NCBI RefSeq assembly: GCF_020687745.1
Contig: NZ_JAJEWK010000011.1
Coordinates: 62,001 to 126,000 of the forward strand
DNA length: 64,000 nucleotides
From: Chryseobacterium sp. MFBS3-17
Lineage (GTDB): Bacteria; Bacteroidota; Bacteroidia; Flavobacteriales; Weeksellaceae
Reading direction: 5' to 3'
In this document: positions 8,421 to 19,000 of the stretch, piece after piece
Position numbering within the stretch: position 1 is the stretch's first letter
Layout of the letters: each line of letters begins with the position of its first letter
Notes under the pieces: model-generated
Told to the model about the DNA's origin: nothing
The model's database searches: none
What the model saw: the letters and a program-made list of their open reading frames with translations, nothing else
Translations under genes and position numbers: made by a program

Positions 8421-10412
8421 ATGAAATTCAATCTGCATTCAGAATTCAAGCCAACCGGAGATCAGCCTCAGGCAATAGAAAAATTAACCCGGGGCATGGA
8501 AGCGGGAGAAAAATACCAGACGCTGCTGGGGGTTACCGGTTCCGGTAAAACTTTTACCGTGGCCAATGTGGTACAAAATATACAGCGGCCTACCATTGTA
8601 CTGGCGCATAATAAAACGCTGGCGGCACAACTTTTTATGGAGTTCAAGGAGTTTTTTCCGGATAATGCGGTAGAATATTTTGTGTCTTACTACGATTATT
8701 ATCAGCCCGAAGCCTATATTGCCACCACCGGTACTTATATCGAAAAAGATCTTTCTATTAACGAAGAAGTAGAGAAACTAAGACTTTCGGCGACAGCCAG
8801 TCTGCTCTCCGGCCGCCGGGACGTCCTGATTGTGGCCTCGGTATCTTGTATTTATGGTATCGGGAATCCTCATGAATTTAATAAATCGCTCATTGCCATA
8901 GAAACCGGAAGTAAAATCACCCGGACAGCGTTCCTGCATGCGCTGGTCAATGCGCTCTATGCCAGAACTTTGAATGAGTTTCAGCGGGGGACATTCCGGG
9001 TAAAGGGTGATGTGATTGATGTGTTTCCGGCGTATGCAGATAATGCCATCCGGGTGCAGTTTTTCGGTGACGAAATAGAACGGATTCAGAGTTTTGATCC
9101 GGTAAGTGGAAACGTGATGTCTTCCTTTGATAAAATTCAGATTTATCCGGCCAATCTTTTTGTTACCTCCAAGGAAACTTTAAATGGGGCCATCCGGGAA
9201 ATTCAGGATGATCTGGTGAAGCAGGTTTCCTTCTTTGAAAGCATAGAAAAACCATTGGAAGCCAAAAGGCTTTTGGAGCGTACCGAACTGGATCTGGAGA
9301 TGATTCGCGAACTGGGTTATTGTTCCGGAATTGAAAACTATTCCCGCTATCTGGACGGCAGAACGCCCGGCTCCAGACCTTTCTGCCTGCTGGACTATTT
9401 CCCGAAAGACTATCTGATGGTCATTGACGAAAGCCATGTCACTATTCCTCAGGTTCATGCCATGTACGGCGGAGACCGCAGCCGCAAGGAATCTCTGGTG
9501 GAGTATGGATTCAGGCTGCCTGCAGCGATGGATAACCGTCCGCTGAAGTTTGAGGAGTTTGAGGGGATGCAAAACCAGGTCATTTATGTCTCTGCCACGC
9601 CTGCAGATTACGAACTGGAGAAAACAGGCGGTGCTTATATAGAACAGATTATTCGCCCTACAGGATTGCTGGACCCGGTGATAGAAGTGCGGCCCACCCT
9701 GAATCAGATTGATGATCTGATGGAAGAAATACAGAAAAGAGCCGAGATTGATGAACGGGTTCTGGTTACCACCCTCACCAAGAAAATGGCCGAGGAACTT
9801 ACCCGGTATTTTACCAAATTTGGAATCCGCTGCCGCTACATTCACTCAGATGTGGAAACCCTGGAACGTATTCAGATTATGCAGGATCTGCGTACCGGCT
9901 TGTTTGATGTGCTCATTGGTGTAAACCTTCTGCGGGAAGGACTGGATTTGCCGGAAGTATCCCTGGTAGCGATTCTGGACGCCGATAAAGAAGGAATGCT
10001 GAGGTCGAGACGGTCTATGATACAGACGGTGGGAAGAGCCGCAAGAAATATAAACGGCCGGGCCATTATGTACGCCGATAAAATCACCAAAAGTATGCAG
10101 ACCGCCATGGACGAAACGGCTTACCGCCGGGAGAAACAGATGGCGTATAATACCGAGAACAATATTCAGCCCAAACAGATTAATAAAAAGATTTCTGAAG
10201 CGTTGGTGGGCCGGGCCAAGGATTTCCCGGATGACCGCTATACGCAGAAAGAAATACTGCAGCAGGTGGCAGAAGAACGGGCATCCTACAGCAGCGAAGA
10301 TCTGGACAAGCTCATTGCCCAAAAACAGAAAGCTATGGAAAAAGCAGCAAAAAATCTGGATTTTATCACCGCTGCAAAACTCCGCGACGAAATTACAGCG
10401 CTGAAAGGATAA
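8421..10412 (+). CDS. uvrB: Excinuclease ABC subunit B
   Basis: The 663-residue protein has the full length and architecture of UvrB, the helicase-like subunit that verifies damage in nucleotide excision repair. The Walker A motif is at residues 37-44 (GVTGSGKT), the beta-hairpin region follows (VSYYDYYQPEAYI), the VIDESH box and the helicase motif VGRAARN are present, and the last 35 residues form the UVR domain that binds UvrC. It is a single-gene unit with its own promoter; uvrA and uvrC are not in the window. Confidence 0.97.
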   Translation: MKFNLHSEFKPTGDQPQAIEKLTRGMEAGEKYQTLLGVTGSGKTFTVANVVQNIQRPTIVLAHNKTLAAQLFMEFKEFFPDNAVEYFVSYYDYYQPEAYIATTGTYIEKDLSINEEVEKLRLSATASLLSGRRDVLIVASVSCIYGIGNPHEFNKSLIAIETGSKITRTAFLHALVNALYARTLNEFQRGTFRVKGDVIDVFPAYADNAIRVQFFGDEIERIQSFDPVSGNVMSSFDKIQIYPANLFVTSKETLNGAIREIQDDLVKQVSFFESIEKPLEAKRLLERTELDLEMIRELGYCSGIENYSRYLDGRTPGSRPFCLLDYFPKDYLMVIDESHVTIPQVHAMYGGDRSRKESLVEYGFRLPAAMDNRPLKFEEFEGMQNQVIYVSATPADYELEKTGGAYIEQIIRPTGLLDPVIEVRPTLNQIDDLMEEIQKRAEIDERVLVTTLTKKMAEELTRYFTKFGIRCRYIHSDVETLERIQIMQDLRTGLFDVLIGVNLLREGLDLPEVSLVAILDADKEGMLRSRRSMIQTVGRAARNINGRAIMYADKITKSMQTAMDETAYRREKQMAYNTENNIQPKQINKKISEALVGRAKDFPDDRYTQKEILQQVAEERASYSSEDLDKLIAQKQKAMEKAAKNLDFITAAKLRDEITALKG

Positions 10413-10497
10413 TCGATTGCAGGAATTCCCGGAATTTGTACTCTTTCTAAATAAAGTTTCGCAGGAATTTTATAAGACTACTTTCACTTTTAATGAT

Positions 10498-10505
10498 TAT
10501 TTTTG
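10498..10505 (+). promoter_or_regulatory. TAnnTTTG promoter element of the 114-residue gene
   Basis: TATTTTTG ends 24 bases before the ATG at 10530. Confidence 0.5.
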
Positions 10506-10529
10506 AAGTAATCACAAAACAGACATAAC

Positions 10530-10874
10530 ATGAGCACACCCAAACCGATGCTGACCCTGAGTCAGGTCATGCAAAAATTAGCAGACAAAGGGATTACCCG
10601 GGAATTTAAAATGAATGAAGACGGCGAAATGAAATTGAATGATTCAGAGAAATCTTACCGCCCGGAAGAACTCCATATTTTGAAAACGTTCCGTTTCGAA
10701 GGGTTTAGTAATCCGGAAGACAATGAAGTATTGTATGTAGCAAAGGATACGGATGGCAACAAGGGAATGATCATTGATTCCTATGGTGCCGAAAGTAATT
10801 ATTGCGGTGAAAAATTTGACGATTTTCTGCGCAATATTCCCGTAGATGACCTGGATGAGTATAACTTTGAATAA
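10530..10874 (+). CDS. Conserved small cytosolic protein, unknown function
   Basis: The 114-residue, acidic, soluble protein has no signal or membrane segment. It resembles small flavobacterial proteins that carry the misleading label 'phosphoribosylpyrophosphate synthetase': a helical start (TLSQVMQKLADKG), a central FRFEGFSNPEDNEVLYVAKD segment, and a C-terminal GAESNYCGEKFDDFL. No PRPP-binding loop is present, so that label should not be copied. It converges with the AsmA-like gene, with 14 bases between stops. Confidence 0.65.
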   Translation: MSTPKPMLTLSQVMQKLADKGITREFKMNEDGEMKLNDSEKSYRPEELHILKTFRFEGFSNPEDNEVLYVAKDTDGNKGMIIDSYGAESNYCGEKFDDFLRNIPVDDLDEYNFE

Positions 10875-10888
10875 GATAGGGCGGAAGA

Positions 10889-13594
10889 TCAGTCAGACTG
10901 CTTTTCCTTTTTCCTGAACAGCCGCTGCAGCAGATTGCCCTTTTCAGGTTGATCTTCTGCAGCGGTTTTTGATTTGATTTTTTCCCGGGTATCGTCTATT
11001 GTTCCTTTTACCGTAGAAGTTGCGCCCTGCACTTTGGATTTGACGTCCTGCACCGTAGATTTCGTATCGGTTACCGTATTCTTCATGCTTTGCTCGGTGT
11101 TTTCTATATTCTTACCAATCAGGGTTTTCTTTAAACCTTCTTCTATACCTTTCCAGAACAGATTAAAGAATGATTTGGACGGGTCGCGTTTCACATCATC
11201 TACCACCACAGAAGGTGGCAGCGCTCCTGAATTTGATTTCACAAAAAGATTAATGACCGCAGACAGCACTTTTCTTTTTTCGCCGGTTTCCTTCAGTAAA
11301 TCCACTTTCAGGCCCTTGTGTTTCATCTGCATGGTTCCGTGCAGTCCGGATATGGTTCCTTTAAAATCAAAAATTAGATCCTGAATGCTTCCGGTGGCTT
11401 TGGCTTTCAGGTAAGGCTCTATAAAGGCATTGATGCGTACGGCGTTCAGATCTGAGATATTCCCGGAAATGCTGAAGGCGTCATTTTTGCTGGCAGAATC
11501 CATCAGCCATTTCACATGCATAGGTGAGGCATTCATAAAGCGGCAATTTATCGTAATGGTGATGGCGGTGGGTTTGCCGGGGGATTTTGCCGAGTTCAGA
11601 TTTTTTACATTCATATTAAAGTTCCCGAAGGTCAGTTTGCCCGGGCCTTCGCTTTGTTGGGTGTCTTCTTCATATTCCAGTAAAGAATTTTTAAGGTCCA
11701 GTTGCTCTATGATCAGGGGAAACTTTATTTTCCTTAAAAGCTCGGAATACATGGGTTTTATAGAAGGATCATCCTTGGGAATCTTACTCCTGAAAATATT
11801 GGCATTGGCGCCAAGGAGTGTGACCTGTGTGGCGTATAGGTGTTGCTGATCCGTGAGCAGATCCCAGCTGCCACTGGCGTTGATCTGGTTTACCCGCAGG
11901 GTGTACAAATCTTTTTCCACCGGAATCATTTTGATGAATTGTGCCCGCGTGACCGTGGGGGTCATGGCAAAGTCCGAAATCTGCATCCGGCTTTTGTTCA
12001 TTTGTATCCCTCCGGAAGATATCTGATAAAACGGTGTGCGATAGTTCAAATTCTCCGAACTGATACTGTAATCTCCTACCGAAAACGGCAGTCCCTGCTT
12101 CACGGTTTGTTCATTCATCTCAATCCGGCTCAGCCGTGCATTCAGTTTCTGAAGTGCTAATGGTTGGCTGTCTTTTTCGTAGATAAAATCGGCGTTTTTC
12201 AGTTCAATACTGTTTATTTTCAGTGGAAAAGCGATGCTGTTGTAAGAAGCTTTCTTCTTTGCCGGGGGCGTATTTGGAGAGGCAATTTTTCCCTCAAGAT
12301 TTTGTACCAGTACATTTTCTATATCAAGTTTCAGCTTGTTGTCCTCAAATTTCATCTCATTCATGCGAACCTGAAGCCTGGGCGCATGAAGGTTCATACG
12401 GGTAGCAGCTGCAGACGGATTCACGGACTGTACTGAAACCAGATGCAAATCGGCAGATTTGGAATTTGTGGTCAGGGCACCGATTCTTATTTTTTCTGAT
12501 TTGGAAATATATTGTAATTGCTGTCCGGATATGTTGAAGTCCTGATACAAAAATGGAATGTTTCCCCTGGCGGTTTCATCGTTCATGACCAGCTTATTGA
12601 TATGGGCATTCAGGTCTGCCGCCGTAAATTTGGGCGAGCCATCCGGTTTCATCATATTGATTTTGGCATGATTCAGCCACAGATCTTCCAGATTCAGATC
12701 ATAAGTAAAACTGCTCTCTTTTTCTTCCGGTTGTGCATCTGTCGTATACAATTTCAGATCGGGATGCTCCAGGCGGACCTCGGTAAGGGTAATCTGGTTG
12801 TTTTTCAGAATCATATCCCGGAAGTCCATTTCCCGGGCTTTAAAATCAAAAAGGTTTCGTTTTTTTGGATAGTATTTGCGGAACTGAGCAAAGCTCAGAA
12901 GCGGGTGCATCCGGAAATCCTGAATGCTCATCTGATTGTCGCGGGTGGTAATTTCCGTTGCGGTGAACGCATACACGTTATCCGGCCGGAAGAAGAAGTT
13001 ATTTCCCCGGATGTTATACCGGTCAAATACAAGCGGTAGTTTTTTTTCTACCGATTCTTCCGTCATCTGCAGATTCTCTACGCTGAGATTGAGGTTGTTT
13101 ACAGACAGGAACTTTTGCCGGTTGTGCCGGTAGATGCTGATGTCTCCATCCGTAATATAGATATTCTCCAGAACGTTGGGGTTTCTTTCTTTTACAGATT
13201 GTTCCTTCCGTGGCTTTTGCAGGGTGATGTTGAGGGACGGATTTTTCAGAAAAAGTTCGGTGCTGCTGATTCGTTTGTAAAAAAGCGCATCCAGGATGCC
13301 AAAACGGGAAACGGATACAGAATCTATGGTTCCTTGAAGTCCGATGACGTGCTGATTCTGAGGATTTTTATTATTGACGGAAACTCCGGTAGCCAGGATG
13401 TTTCCGGTGCCCAGATGTACATCCAGCATGGCATAGGTTACCAGATAATCGGAGTTGTTTTTCAGATAATCGGGCAGGCGGTTTTTCAGCCAGAAATTGA
13501 GGCCGAAATGCGCCATAATCACCAGCAGGAACAGAATTCCGAGGACAATACTGAAGGGTTTGAAATGTTTTTTTTTCAAGGGGTTGGGTTTCAA
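10889..13594 (-). CDS. AsmA-like large envelope protein
   Basis: This is a roughly 900-residue protein with one N-terminal membrane helix (about residues 17-34) and a long periplasmic part built of repeated beta-rich units that begin with 'L.I.sIeL.na.l.Y', as in AsmA/TamB/DUF748 proteins now thought to bridge inner and outer membranes for lipid transport. The last 100 residues are a Lys/Thr/Asp-rich segment with near-repeats NTVTDTKSTVQDVKSKVQ that looks like a LEA-type amphipathic helix. The start is TTG at 13594 or TTG at 13579 (MKKKHFKPF); the latter fits better with a promoter box that almost touches the former. No ATG precedes the membrane helix. Confidence 0.75.
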   Translation of the reverse strand: MKPNPLKKKHFKPFSIVLGILFLLVIMAHFGLNFWLKNRLPDYLKNNSDYLVTYAMLDVHLGTGNILATGVSVNNKNPQNQHVIGLQGTIDSVSVSRFGILDALFYKRISSTELFLKNPSLNITLQKPRKEQSVKERNPNVLENIYITDGDISIYRHNRQKFLSVNNLNLSVENLQMTEESVEKKLPLVFDRYNIRGNNFFFRPDNVYAFTATEITTRDNQMSIQDFRMHPLLSFAQFRKYYPKKRNLFDFKAREMDFRDMILKNNQITLTEVRLEHPDLKLYTTDAQPEEKESSFTYDLNLEDLWLNHAKINMMKPDGSPKFTAADLNAHINKLVMNDETARGNIPFLYQDFNISGQQLQYISKSEKIRIGALTTNSKSADLHLVSVQSVNPSAAATRMNLHAPRLQVRMNEMKFEDNKLKLDIENVLVQNLEGKIASPNTPPAKKKASYNSIAFPLKINSIELKNADFIYEKDSQPLALQKLNARLSRIEMNEQTVKQGLPFSVGDYSISSENLNYRTPFYQISSGGIQMNKSRMQISDFAMTPTVTRAQFIKMIPVEKDLYTLRVNQINASGSWDLLTDQQHLYATQVTLLGANANIFRSKIPKDDPSIKPMYSELLRKIKFPLIIEQLDLKNSLLEYEEDTQQSEGPGKLTFGNFNMNVKNLNSAKSPGKPTAITITINCRFMNASPMHVKWLMDSASKNDAFSISGNISDLNAVRINAFIEPYLKAKATGSIQDLIFDFKGTISGLHGTMQMKHKGLKVDLLKETGEKRKVLSAVINLFVKSNSGALPPSVVVDDVKRDPSKSFFNLFWKGIEEGLKKTLIGKNIENTEQSMKNTVTDTKSTVQDVKSKVQGATSTVKGTIDDTREKIKSKTAAEDQPEKGNLLQRLFRKKEKQSD
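10921..10970 (+). terminator. Possible terminator of the 114-residue gene inside the AsmA-like gene
   Basis: Arms CCGCTGCAG (10922-10930) and CTGCAGCGG (10957-10965) pair perfectly, with an extra AGA/TCT pairing, then TTTTTG follows on the plus strand. It lies within the 3' coding end of the convergent gene; the loop is long (about 20-26 bases), which lowers confidence. Confidence 0.35.
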
Positions 13595-13595
13595 G

Positions 13596-13603
13596 CAAAA
13601 GTA
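13596..13603 (-). promoter_or_regulatory. TAnnTTTG promoter element of the AsmA-like gene
   Basis: TACTTTTG on the minus strand ends one base before the TTG at 13594 and 16 bases before the TTG at 13579, favouring the second as the real start. Confidence 0.5.
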
Positions 13604-13654
13604 GCGTAAACCCTTGCGGGATTTTTTACATATTGCGGTACAAAAATTACATGA

Positions 13655-14470
13655 TTAGGATATGGAGGGATTGTTTTTCATGATTTCCAGGGTTGCCACA
13701 TACCCTTCATGAGCCCGCACATTAATGAAATGTCCACCTTCAAACTGAAGGTATTGACCCTTGATGCCGGTCAGAATGCCTTCGAACTCCGGATTTTTAT
13801 CCAGCGTAAAAGACGTGATTTTTTCAGGTGCCTGGTAGGGATAGTCCAGCTTCACCACATTTCCGTTGTCCATAGAAAATTTCCTGAAGTCATCGGGGAA
13901 ATATTCGGCAACTTTATTGCGGAAATCCAGTAAATCCAGGTCGTCTTCAAAATCATCCTGCAGCATTTTCCGCCAGTTGGTTTTGTCGGGCAGGTGAGCT
14001 TTTAGCGCCACTTCAATCATCCCCGCTTCATAGCGGTTGTCTGTTTTGGCAATGGCAAGTGCGAAGGTAGCACCCTGGTCTATCCAGCGGGTGGGCACCT
14101 GGGATTCCCGGGTTACGCCTACTTTTACATCGCCGGTATAGGCCAGATACACAATATGAGGCTGTAGCTGGATTTCCTGTTCTACCGCAAGATCGCGTTC
14201 TGCAATGCCCAGGTGTGCGGTAGAAAGTTCCGGCCGGATGATGGTGTCACTGGCATAAGGGCTTTCAAAAAAACACTTTTTGCAGAATCCCATCCGGAAT
14301 ATTTTTTCATCACTGCTGCAGTTCATGCATTCATATCCGGAATGGCGTATTTTTATTTTTTTGTGTATCAGTTGATTAATGTTGATCAGGTCATGGCTCA
14401 GATTCAGATAATATTGAATGGGCTGGCCGTTTTCAGTGATCATTTTCCGGATTTGTCCCTGGAATTGCAT
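13655..14470 (-). CDS. DUF2797 family protein with four-Cys zinc-like motif
   Basis: The 271-residue soluble protein has C48-x2-C51 and C63-x2-C66, which could hold a zinc ion, followed by a segment VYLAYTGDVKVGVTRE..RWIDQGA that resembles the start of a GIY-YIG nuclease-like fold. This combination is characteristic of DUF2797. The biochemical role is not known to me. It is divergent from the epimerase gene, with 65 bases between starts, and 60 bases separate its stop from the AsmA-like start downstream. Confidence 0.75.
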   Translation of the reverse strand: MQFQGQIRKMITENGQPIQYYLNLSHDLININQLIHKKIKIRHSGYECMNCSSDEKIFRMGFCKKCFFESPYASDTIIRPELSTAHLGIAERDLAVEQEIQLQPHIVYLAYTGDVKVGVTRESQVPTRWIDQGATFALAIAKTDNRYEAGMIEVALKAHLPDKTNWRKMLQDDFEDDLDLLDFRNKVAEYFPDDFRKFSMDNGNVVKLDYPYQAPEKITSFTLDKNPEFEGILTGIKGQYLQFEGGHFINVRAHEGYVATLEIMKNNPSIS

Positions 14471-14510
14471 AGCAGAATATTTTGAGTAAAATTAATGATT
14501 TGATTTTAAT

Positions 14511-14518
14511 TAAATTTG
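14511..14518 (+). promoter_or_regulatory. TAnnTTTG promoter element of the epimerase gene
   Basis: TAAATTTG ends 17 bases before the ATG at 14536. Confidence 0.6.
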
Positions 14519-14535
14519 TGCGTTAAACATATAAG

Positions 14536-15558
14536 ATGAAATACCTGGTAACCGGCGGCAGTGGATTTATAGGATCACATTTGGTAGAACAATTATTAAA
14601 AAACGGACATTCTGTCATTAATGTTGACAATTTTGATGACTATTATGATTATCAGATTAAAATTAAGAATACACTGGAATCACTGGGCAAAAATACTGTT
14701 TTTGATTTTAAGGAAAAGGAGCAGGACATCAGTAAACTGGCAGCAGACTCCGCTTCAGAGCAGTACAGGCTTTACTTTCAGGACATAAGGGAGGTCTCCG
14801 GACTACGCGAAATTTTTGCCGGTCATCAGATCGATATGGTGATTCACCTTGCGGCATTGGCGGGGGTGCGACCTTCCATTGATCGCCCGCTGGTATATGA
14901 GGAGGTGAATATCCGTGGCAGCATGAACCTTTGGGAACTTTGCCGCGACTTCAAGGTTGGTAAATTTGTTTGTGCCTCGTCTTCAAGTGTTTATGGCAAT
15001 AATGAAAAGGTTCCTTTTGCAGAAACAGATTCTGTGGACCGGCCTGTTTCCCCTTATGCAGCCACCAAAAGGTGTGGTGAAATTATGGGCCATGTGTATC
15101 ATCATCTGTATGATATAGACATGATTCAGCTGCGGTTTTTCACAGTATATGGCCCGCGTCAGCGCCCGGATCTCGCTATTCACAAGTTCAGCAGCATGAT
15201 TTCTCAAAATGCTGAGATTCCCTTTTACGGAGACGGATCTACTGCCAGAGATTATACCTATATAGAGGATATTATAGACGGAATTCTGAAAGCTGTACAG
15301 TATCTGGAAAAGCATGACTCGGTATATGAAATTATTAATCTAGGTGAGAATCAATCGGTTACATTAGATGAAATGCTCGCTCTGGTGGAAGAGAATCTGG
15401 GTAAAAAAGCGGTTCGGAAAGAGTTGCCGCTGCCACCGGGAGATGTGAGAAAGACTCATGCAGACATCCGGAAAGCGACAAATCTGCTGGGATATCAGCC
15501 GGTGACTGCTTTCCAAAATGGCATAAAAAAGTTTATGGAATGGTTTTTGAGAAAATGA
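14536..15558 (+). CDS. NAD-dependent sugar-nucleotide epimerase (UDP-glucuronate 4-epimerase-like)
   Basis: The 340-residue extended short-chain dehydrogenase has the nucleotide-binding GGSGFIGSH at residues 7-15, the SSSVYG serine region and the catalytic YAATK. The AGVRPSIDRP segment and overall length are most like UDP-glucuronate 4-epimerases, which feed galacturonate into surface polysaccharide, but other UDP-hexose epimerases share these features. No glycosyltransferases lie beside it, so the substrate remains a guess. Confidence 0.75.
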   Translation: MKYLVTGGSGFIGSHLVEQLLKNGHSVINVDNFDDYYDYQIKIKNTLESLGKNTVFDFKEKEQDISKLAADSASEQYRLYFQDIREVSGLREIFAGHQIDMVIHLAALAGVRPSIDRPLVYEEVNIRGSMNLWELCRDFKVGKFVCASSSSVYGNNEKVPFAETDSVDRPVSPYAATKRCGEIMGHVYHHLYDIDMIQLRFFTVYGPRQRPDLAIHKFSSMISQNAEIPFYGDGSTARDYTYIEDIIDGILKAVQYLEKHDSVYEIINLGENQSVTLDEMLALVEENLGKKAVRKELPLPPGDVRKTHADIRKATNLLGYQPVTAFQNGIKKFMEWFLRK

Positions 15559-15672
15559 CGGAAATCTGACCGCCTGTTCACGTAAATGAGATTACGGAAA
15601 ACGATGGCAGATGACAAAATCAAATTAATTGAAAATCAGACGGAAAAAGGTTTTTTTTCTCATCAATTTTTT

Positions 15673-15680
15673 TACTTTTG
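15673..15680 (+). promoter_or_regulatory. TAnnTTTG promoter element of the DUF2795 gene
   Basis: TACTTTTG ends 26 bases before the ATG at 15707, after a T-rich stretch. Confidence 0.55.
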
Positions 15681-15706
15681 CAAAAATTTATAATACACAG
15701 AAAAAA

Positions 15707-15928
15707 ATGTACTGGACACTAGAATTAGCTTCTTATTTAAGCGATGCACCCTGGCCAATGACCAAGGCTGAACTGATAGACTATGCCATTAGAACCGGCG
15801 CACCTATGGAAGTGGTAGAAAACCTTCAGGCAATTGAAGATGAAGGCGAAATTTACGAATCTATAGAAGAGGTTTGGAGTGACTATCCTACAGATGAGGA
15901 TTTCCTTTGGAATGAGGATGAATACTAA
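15707..15928 (+). CDS. DUF2795 domain protein
   Basis: This 73-residue acidic protein has the core YLSDAPWPMTKAELIDYA..TGAPMEVVENLQ typical of DUF2795, a small helical domain of unknown function found widely in Bacteroidota, often near secA. The ATG at 15707 is preferred over an in-frame start at 15629 because the promoter element lies between them. secA begins 94 bases downstream and could be cotranscribed. Confidence 0.8.
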   Translation: MYWTLELASYLSDAPWPMTKAELIDYAIRTGAPMEVVENLQAIEDEGEIYESIEEVWSDYPTDEDFLWNEDEY

Positions 15929-16022
15929 ACAGATATAGCACACGGCTACTGCAGCTTGCATTAGCCTTTTTTTAATAATACAGTTGTGTACAGCAGCGTT
16001 TGTGCACCAAAAAATGAAATAA

Positions 16023-19000
16023 ATGAGTTTCTTAAACAAAGTTCTTAAAAGCTTTCTGGGCGACAAAAACGAGTCAGACCTTAAGGAAGTAAAAAAAGTA
16101 GTAGGCAAAATTAAAGCAGTGGAAGGACCGATCCACGAACTTACTGATGACGGATTAAGGGAGAAAACAAACGCTTTCCGCGAAAAAATTAAAGCGGCAT
16201 CTGCCAGCGTTACAGATCAGATTGCACAAACTAAAGAACAGATTCAGACTACCACCAATATTGATGAAAAGGAAGCCCTCTTCAACAAAGTGGAAACCCT
16301 GAACAAGGAAGCTTACCAACTGGAAGAAAAAGTACTGAACGAAATTCTTCCCGAAGCATTTGCCCTGGTTAAAGAAACCGCCAGAAGATGGGCACAGAAC
16401 GGTGAAATCCGGGTGACCGCTACAGACTGGGACCGGGAACTGGCCGAAACCAGAGATTTTGTTGAAATCCAGGGCGATCAGGCCATATGGAAAAACACCT
16501 GGAATGCACACGGAACCGAGATTGTATGGGACATGGTGCATTATGATGTTCAGTTCATCGGTGGGGTAGTCCTGCACAGTGGTAAAATTGCCGAAATGGC
16601 CACGGGTGAAGGTAAAACACTGGTAGGAACTCTGCCTATTTACCTGAATGCACTGCCGGGACGCGGCGTACACGTAGTAACCGTGAACGACTATCTGGCA
16701 AAACGTGACTCTGCGTGGATGGGGCCGCTGTACCAGTTCCACGGACTTTCCATAGATTGTATAGACAATCACCAGCCCAACTCTGACGGCAGAAGAAAAG
16801 CATATAACTGTAACATTACCTACGGAACCAATAACGAATTCGGATTTGATTATCTGAGAGATAATATGGTAACATCTCCCACCGAACTGGTACAGGGAGA
16901 ACTGAACTTTGCCATTGTGGATGAGGTAGATTCCGTGCTGGTAGATGACGCCAGAACCCCACTTATCATTTCCGGACCCGTGCCTCAGGGCGACCGCCAG
17001 GAATTTGATGTGCTGAAGCCATCTGTGGACCGCATTGTCGCTGTGCAGAAACAAACCATTACCCAGATCTTTAACGAAGCCAAAAAGCTTATTGCAGCCG
17101 GAAATACCAAGGATGGAGGCTTCAAACTGCTGCAGGCGTACAGAGGTTTGCCCAAGAACAGACAACTGATTAAATTCCTGTCTGAAAGCGGAAACAAAAC
17201 ACTGCTTCAAAAAACAGAAGCCCAGTATATGGCAGACAACAACCGCGAGATGCCGAAGGTGGATAAAGACCTTTATTTCGTGATTGATGAAAAAAATAAC
17301 CAGATCGATCTTACCGATAAGGGTGTGGAGTACATGTCTCAGGGTAATGATGATAAAGACTTTTTTGTACTGCAGGATATCGCTACAGAAATTGCCGAAC
17401 TGGAGGCCAAAAACCTTTCCAAGGATGAAGAATTTGCCGCCCGTGAAGAACTTTTCCGCGATTTTGCCGTAAAATCTGAAAGGGTGCACACCATGAACCA
17501 GCTGCTGAAAGCCTACACGCTTTTCGAGAAAGATGATGAGTATGTGGTGATTGATGGTGAAGTGAAAATTGTAGATGAGCAAACCGGCCGTATTATGGAC
17601 GGAAGACGCTATTCTGACGGACTGCACCAGGCTATTGAAGCCAAAGAAAACGTGAAAATTGAAGCGGCTACCCAGACTTTTGCAACCGTGACCCTTCAGA
17701 ACTATTTCCGTATGTACAATAAACTTGCAGGGATGACCGGTACCGCCGAGACCGAAGCAGGAGAATTGTGGCAGATCTACAAACTGGATGTAGTGGTGAT
17801 TCCTACCAACCGCCCTATACAGCGGGATGACAGACAGGATCTGGTATACAAAACCAATCGTGAAAAATACAATGCCGTTATAGAAGAAGTGGAACGCTTA
17901 ACCGCTGCCGGACGCCCGGTGCTGGTGGGTACTACTTCTGTAGAAATCTCGCAGTTGTTGTCTAAAGCACTGCAACTCAGAAAAATTCCGCACCAGGTTC
18001 TGAATGCCAAACTGCACCAGAAAGAAGCAGAAATTGTTGCAGAAGCAGGCCGCCCGGGTCAGGTGACGATTGCCACCAATATGGCCGGACGTGGTACCGA
18101 TATTAAACTGAGAGAAGGCGTGAAAGAAGCCGGAGGTTTAGCCATCATCGGAACAGAAAGACACGACTCCAGAAGGGTAGACAGACAGTTGCGCGGACGT
18201 GCCGGCCGCCAGGGAGATCCCGGTAGCTCGCAGTTCTATGTATCGCTGGAAGATAACCTGATGCGGCTTTTCGGATCTGAAAGAATTGCAAAAATGATGG
18301 ACAGAATGGGACACAAGGAAGGTGAAGTAATTCAGCATTCCATGATTTCCAAGTCCATAGAAAGAGCGCAGAAAAAAGTAGAGGAAAACAACTTCGGTAT
18401 CCGTAAAAGATTACTGGAGTATGATGATGTCATGAACAAGCAGCGTGATGTGATTTACAAAAGAAGAAAGAACGCCCTGTTTGGTGATCATTTGAAGTAT
18501 GATATCTCAAATATGATTTTTGATGTGGCACAATCCATTGTAACTACTGCTAAAAACGAAGGAAGCTATAAGGAGTTTGAGTATGAAATCATTAAGTATT
18601 TCACCATGGAAGCTCCTGTTTCCGAGAATGATTTTAAAAACAAGCAAATTCCGGAACTGACCGATATCGTGTACAAAGCTGCCGAGGAAGATTATAAAAA
18701 CCGTCTGGAACTGATGAAGGAAAAATCCTTCCCGATTATTGAAAACGTATATCAGAACCAGGGTTCCATGTTCAAGATGATTCAGGTTCCCTTTACAGAC
18801 GGAACCAGAACACTGACCATAGTGGCAGATCTGCAGAAAGCGTTTGATACGAAATGTCAGAGCCTGATTGATGATTTTGAAAAGAATATTACACTTTCCA
18901 TCATAGATGAAAACTGGAAAAACCACCTGCGTGAAATGGATGATCTGCGCAGATCGTCTCAGGGTGCGGTGTATGAGCAGAAAGATCCGCTGGTGATTTA

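Noticed and set aside
10530-10874. Label 'phosphoribosylpyrophosphate synthetase' used for similar small proteins
   Set aside because: The protein is far too short and has no PRPP-binding loop; the label appears to be a propagated error.
16155-17627. A 490-codon open frame on the minus strand inside secA
   Set aside because: It lies entirely opposite a well-conserved gene and its translation resembles nothing; long antisense frames come from the codon use of the real gene.
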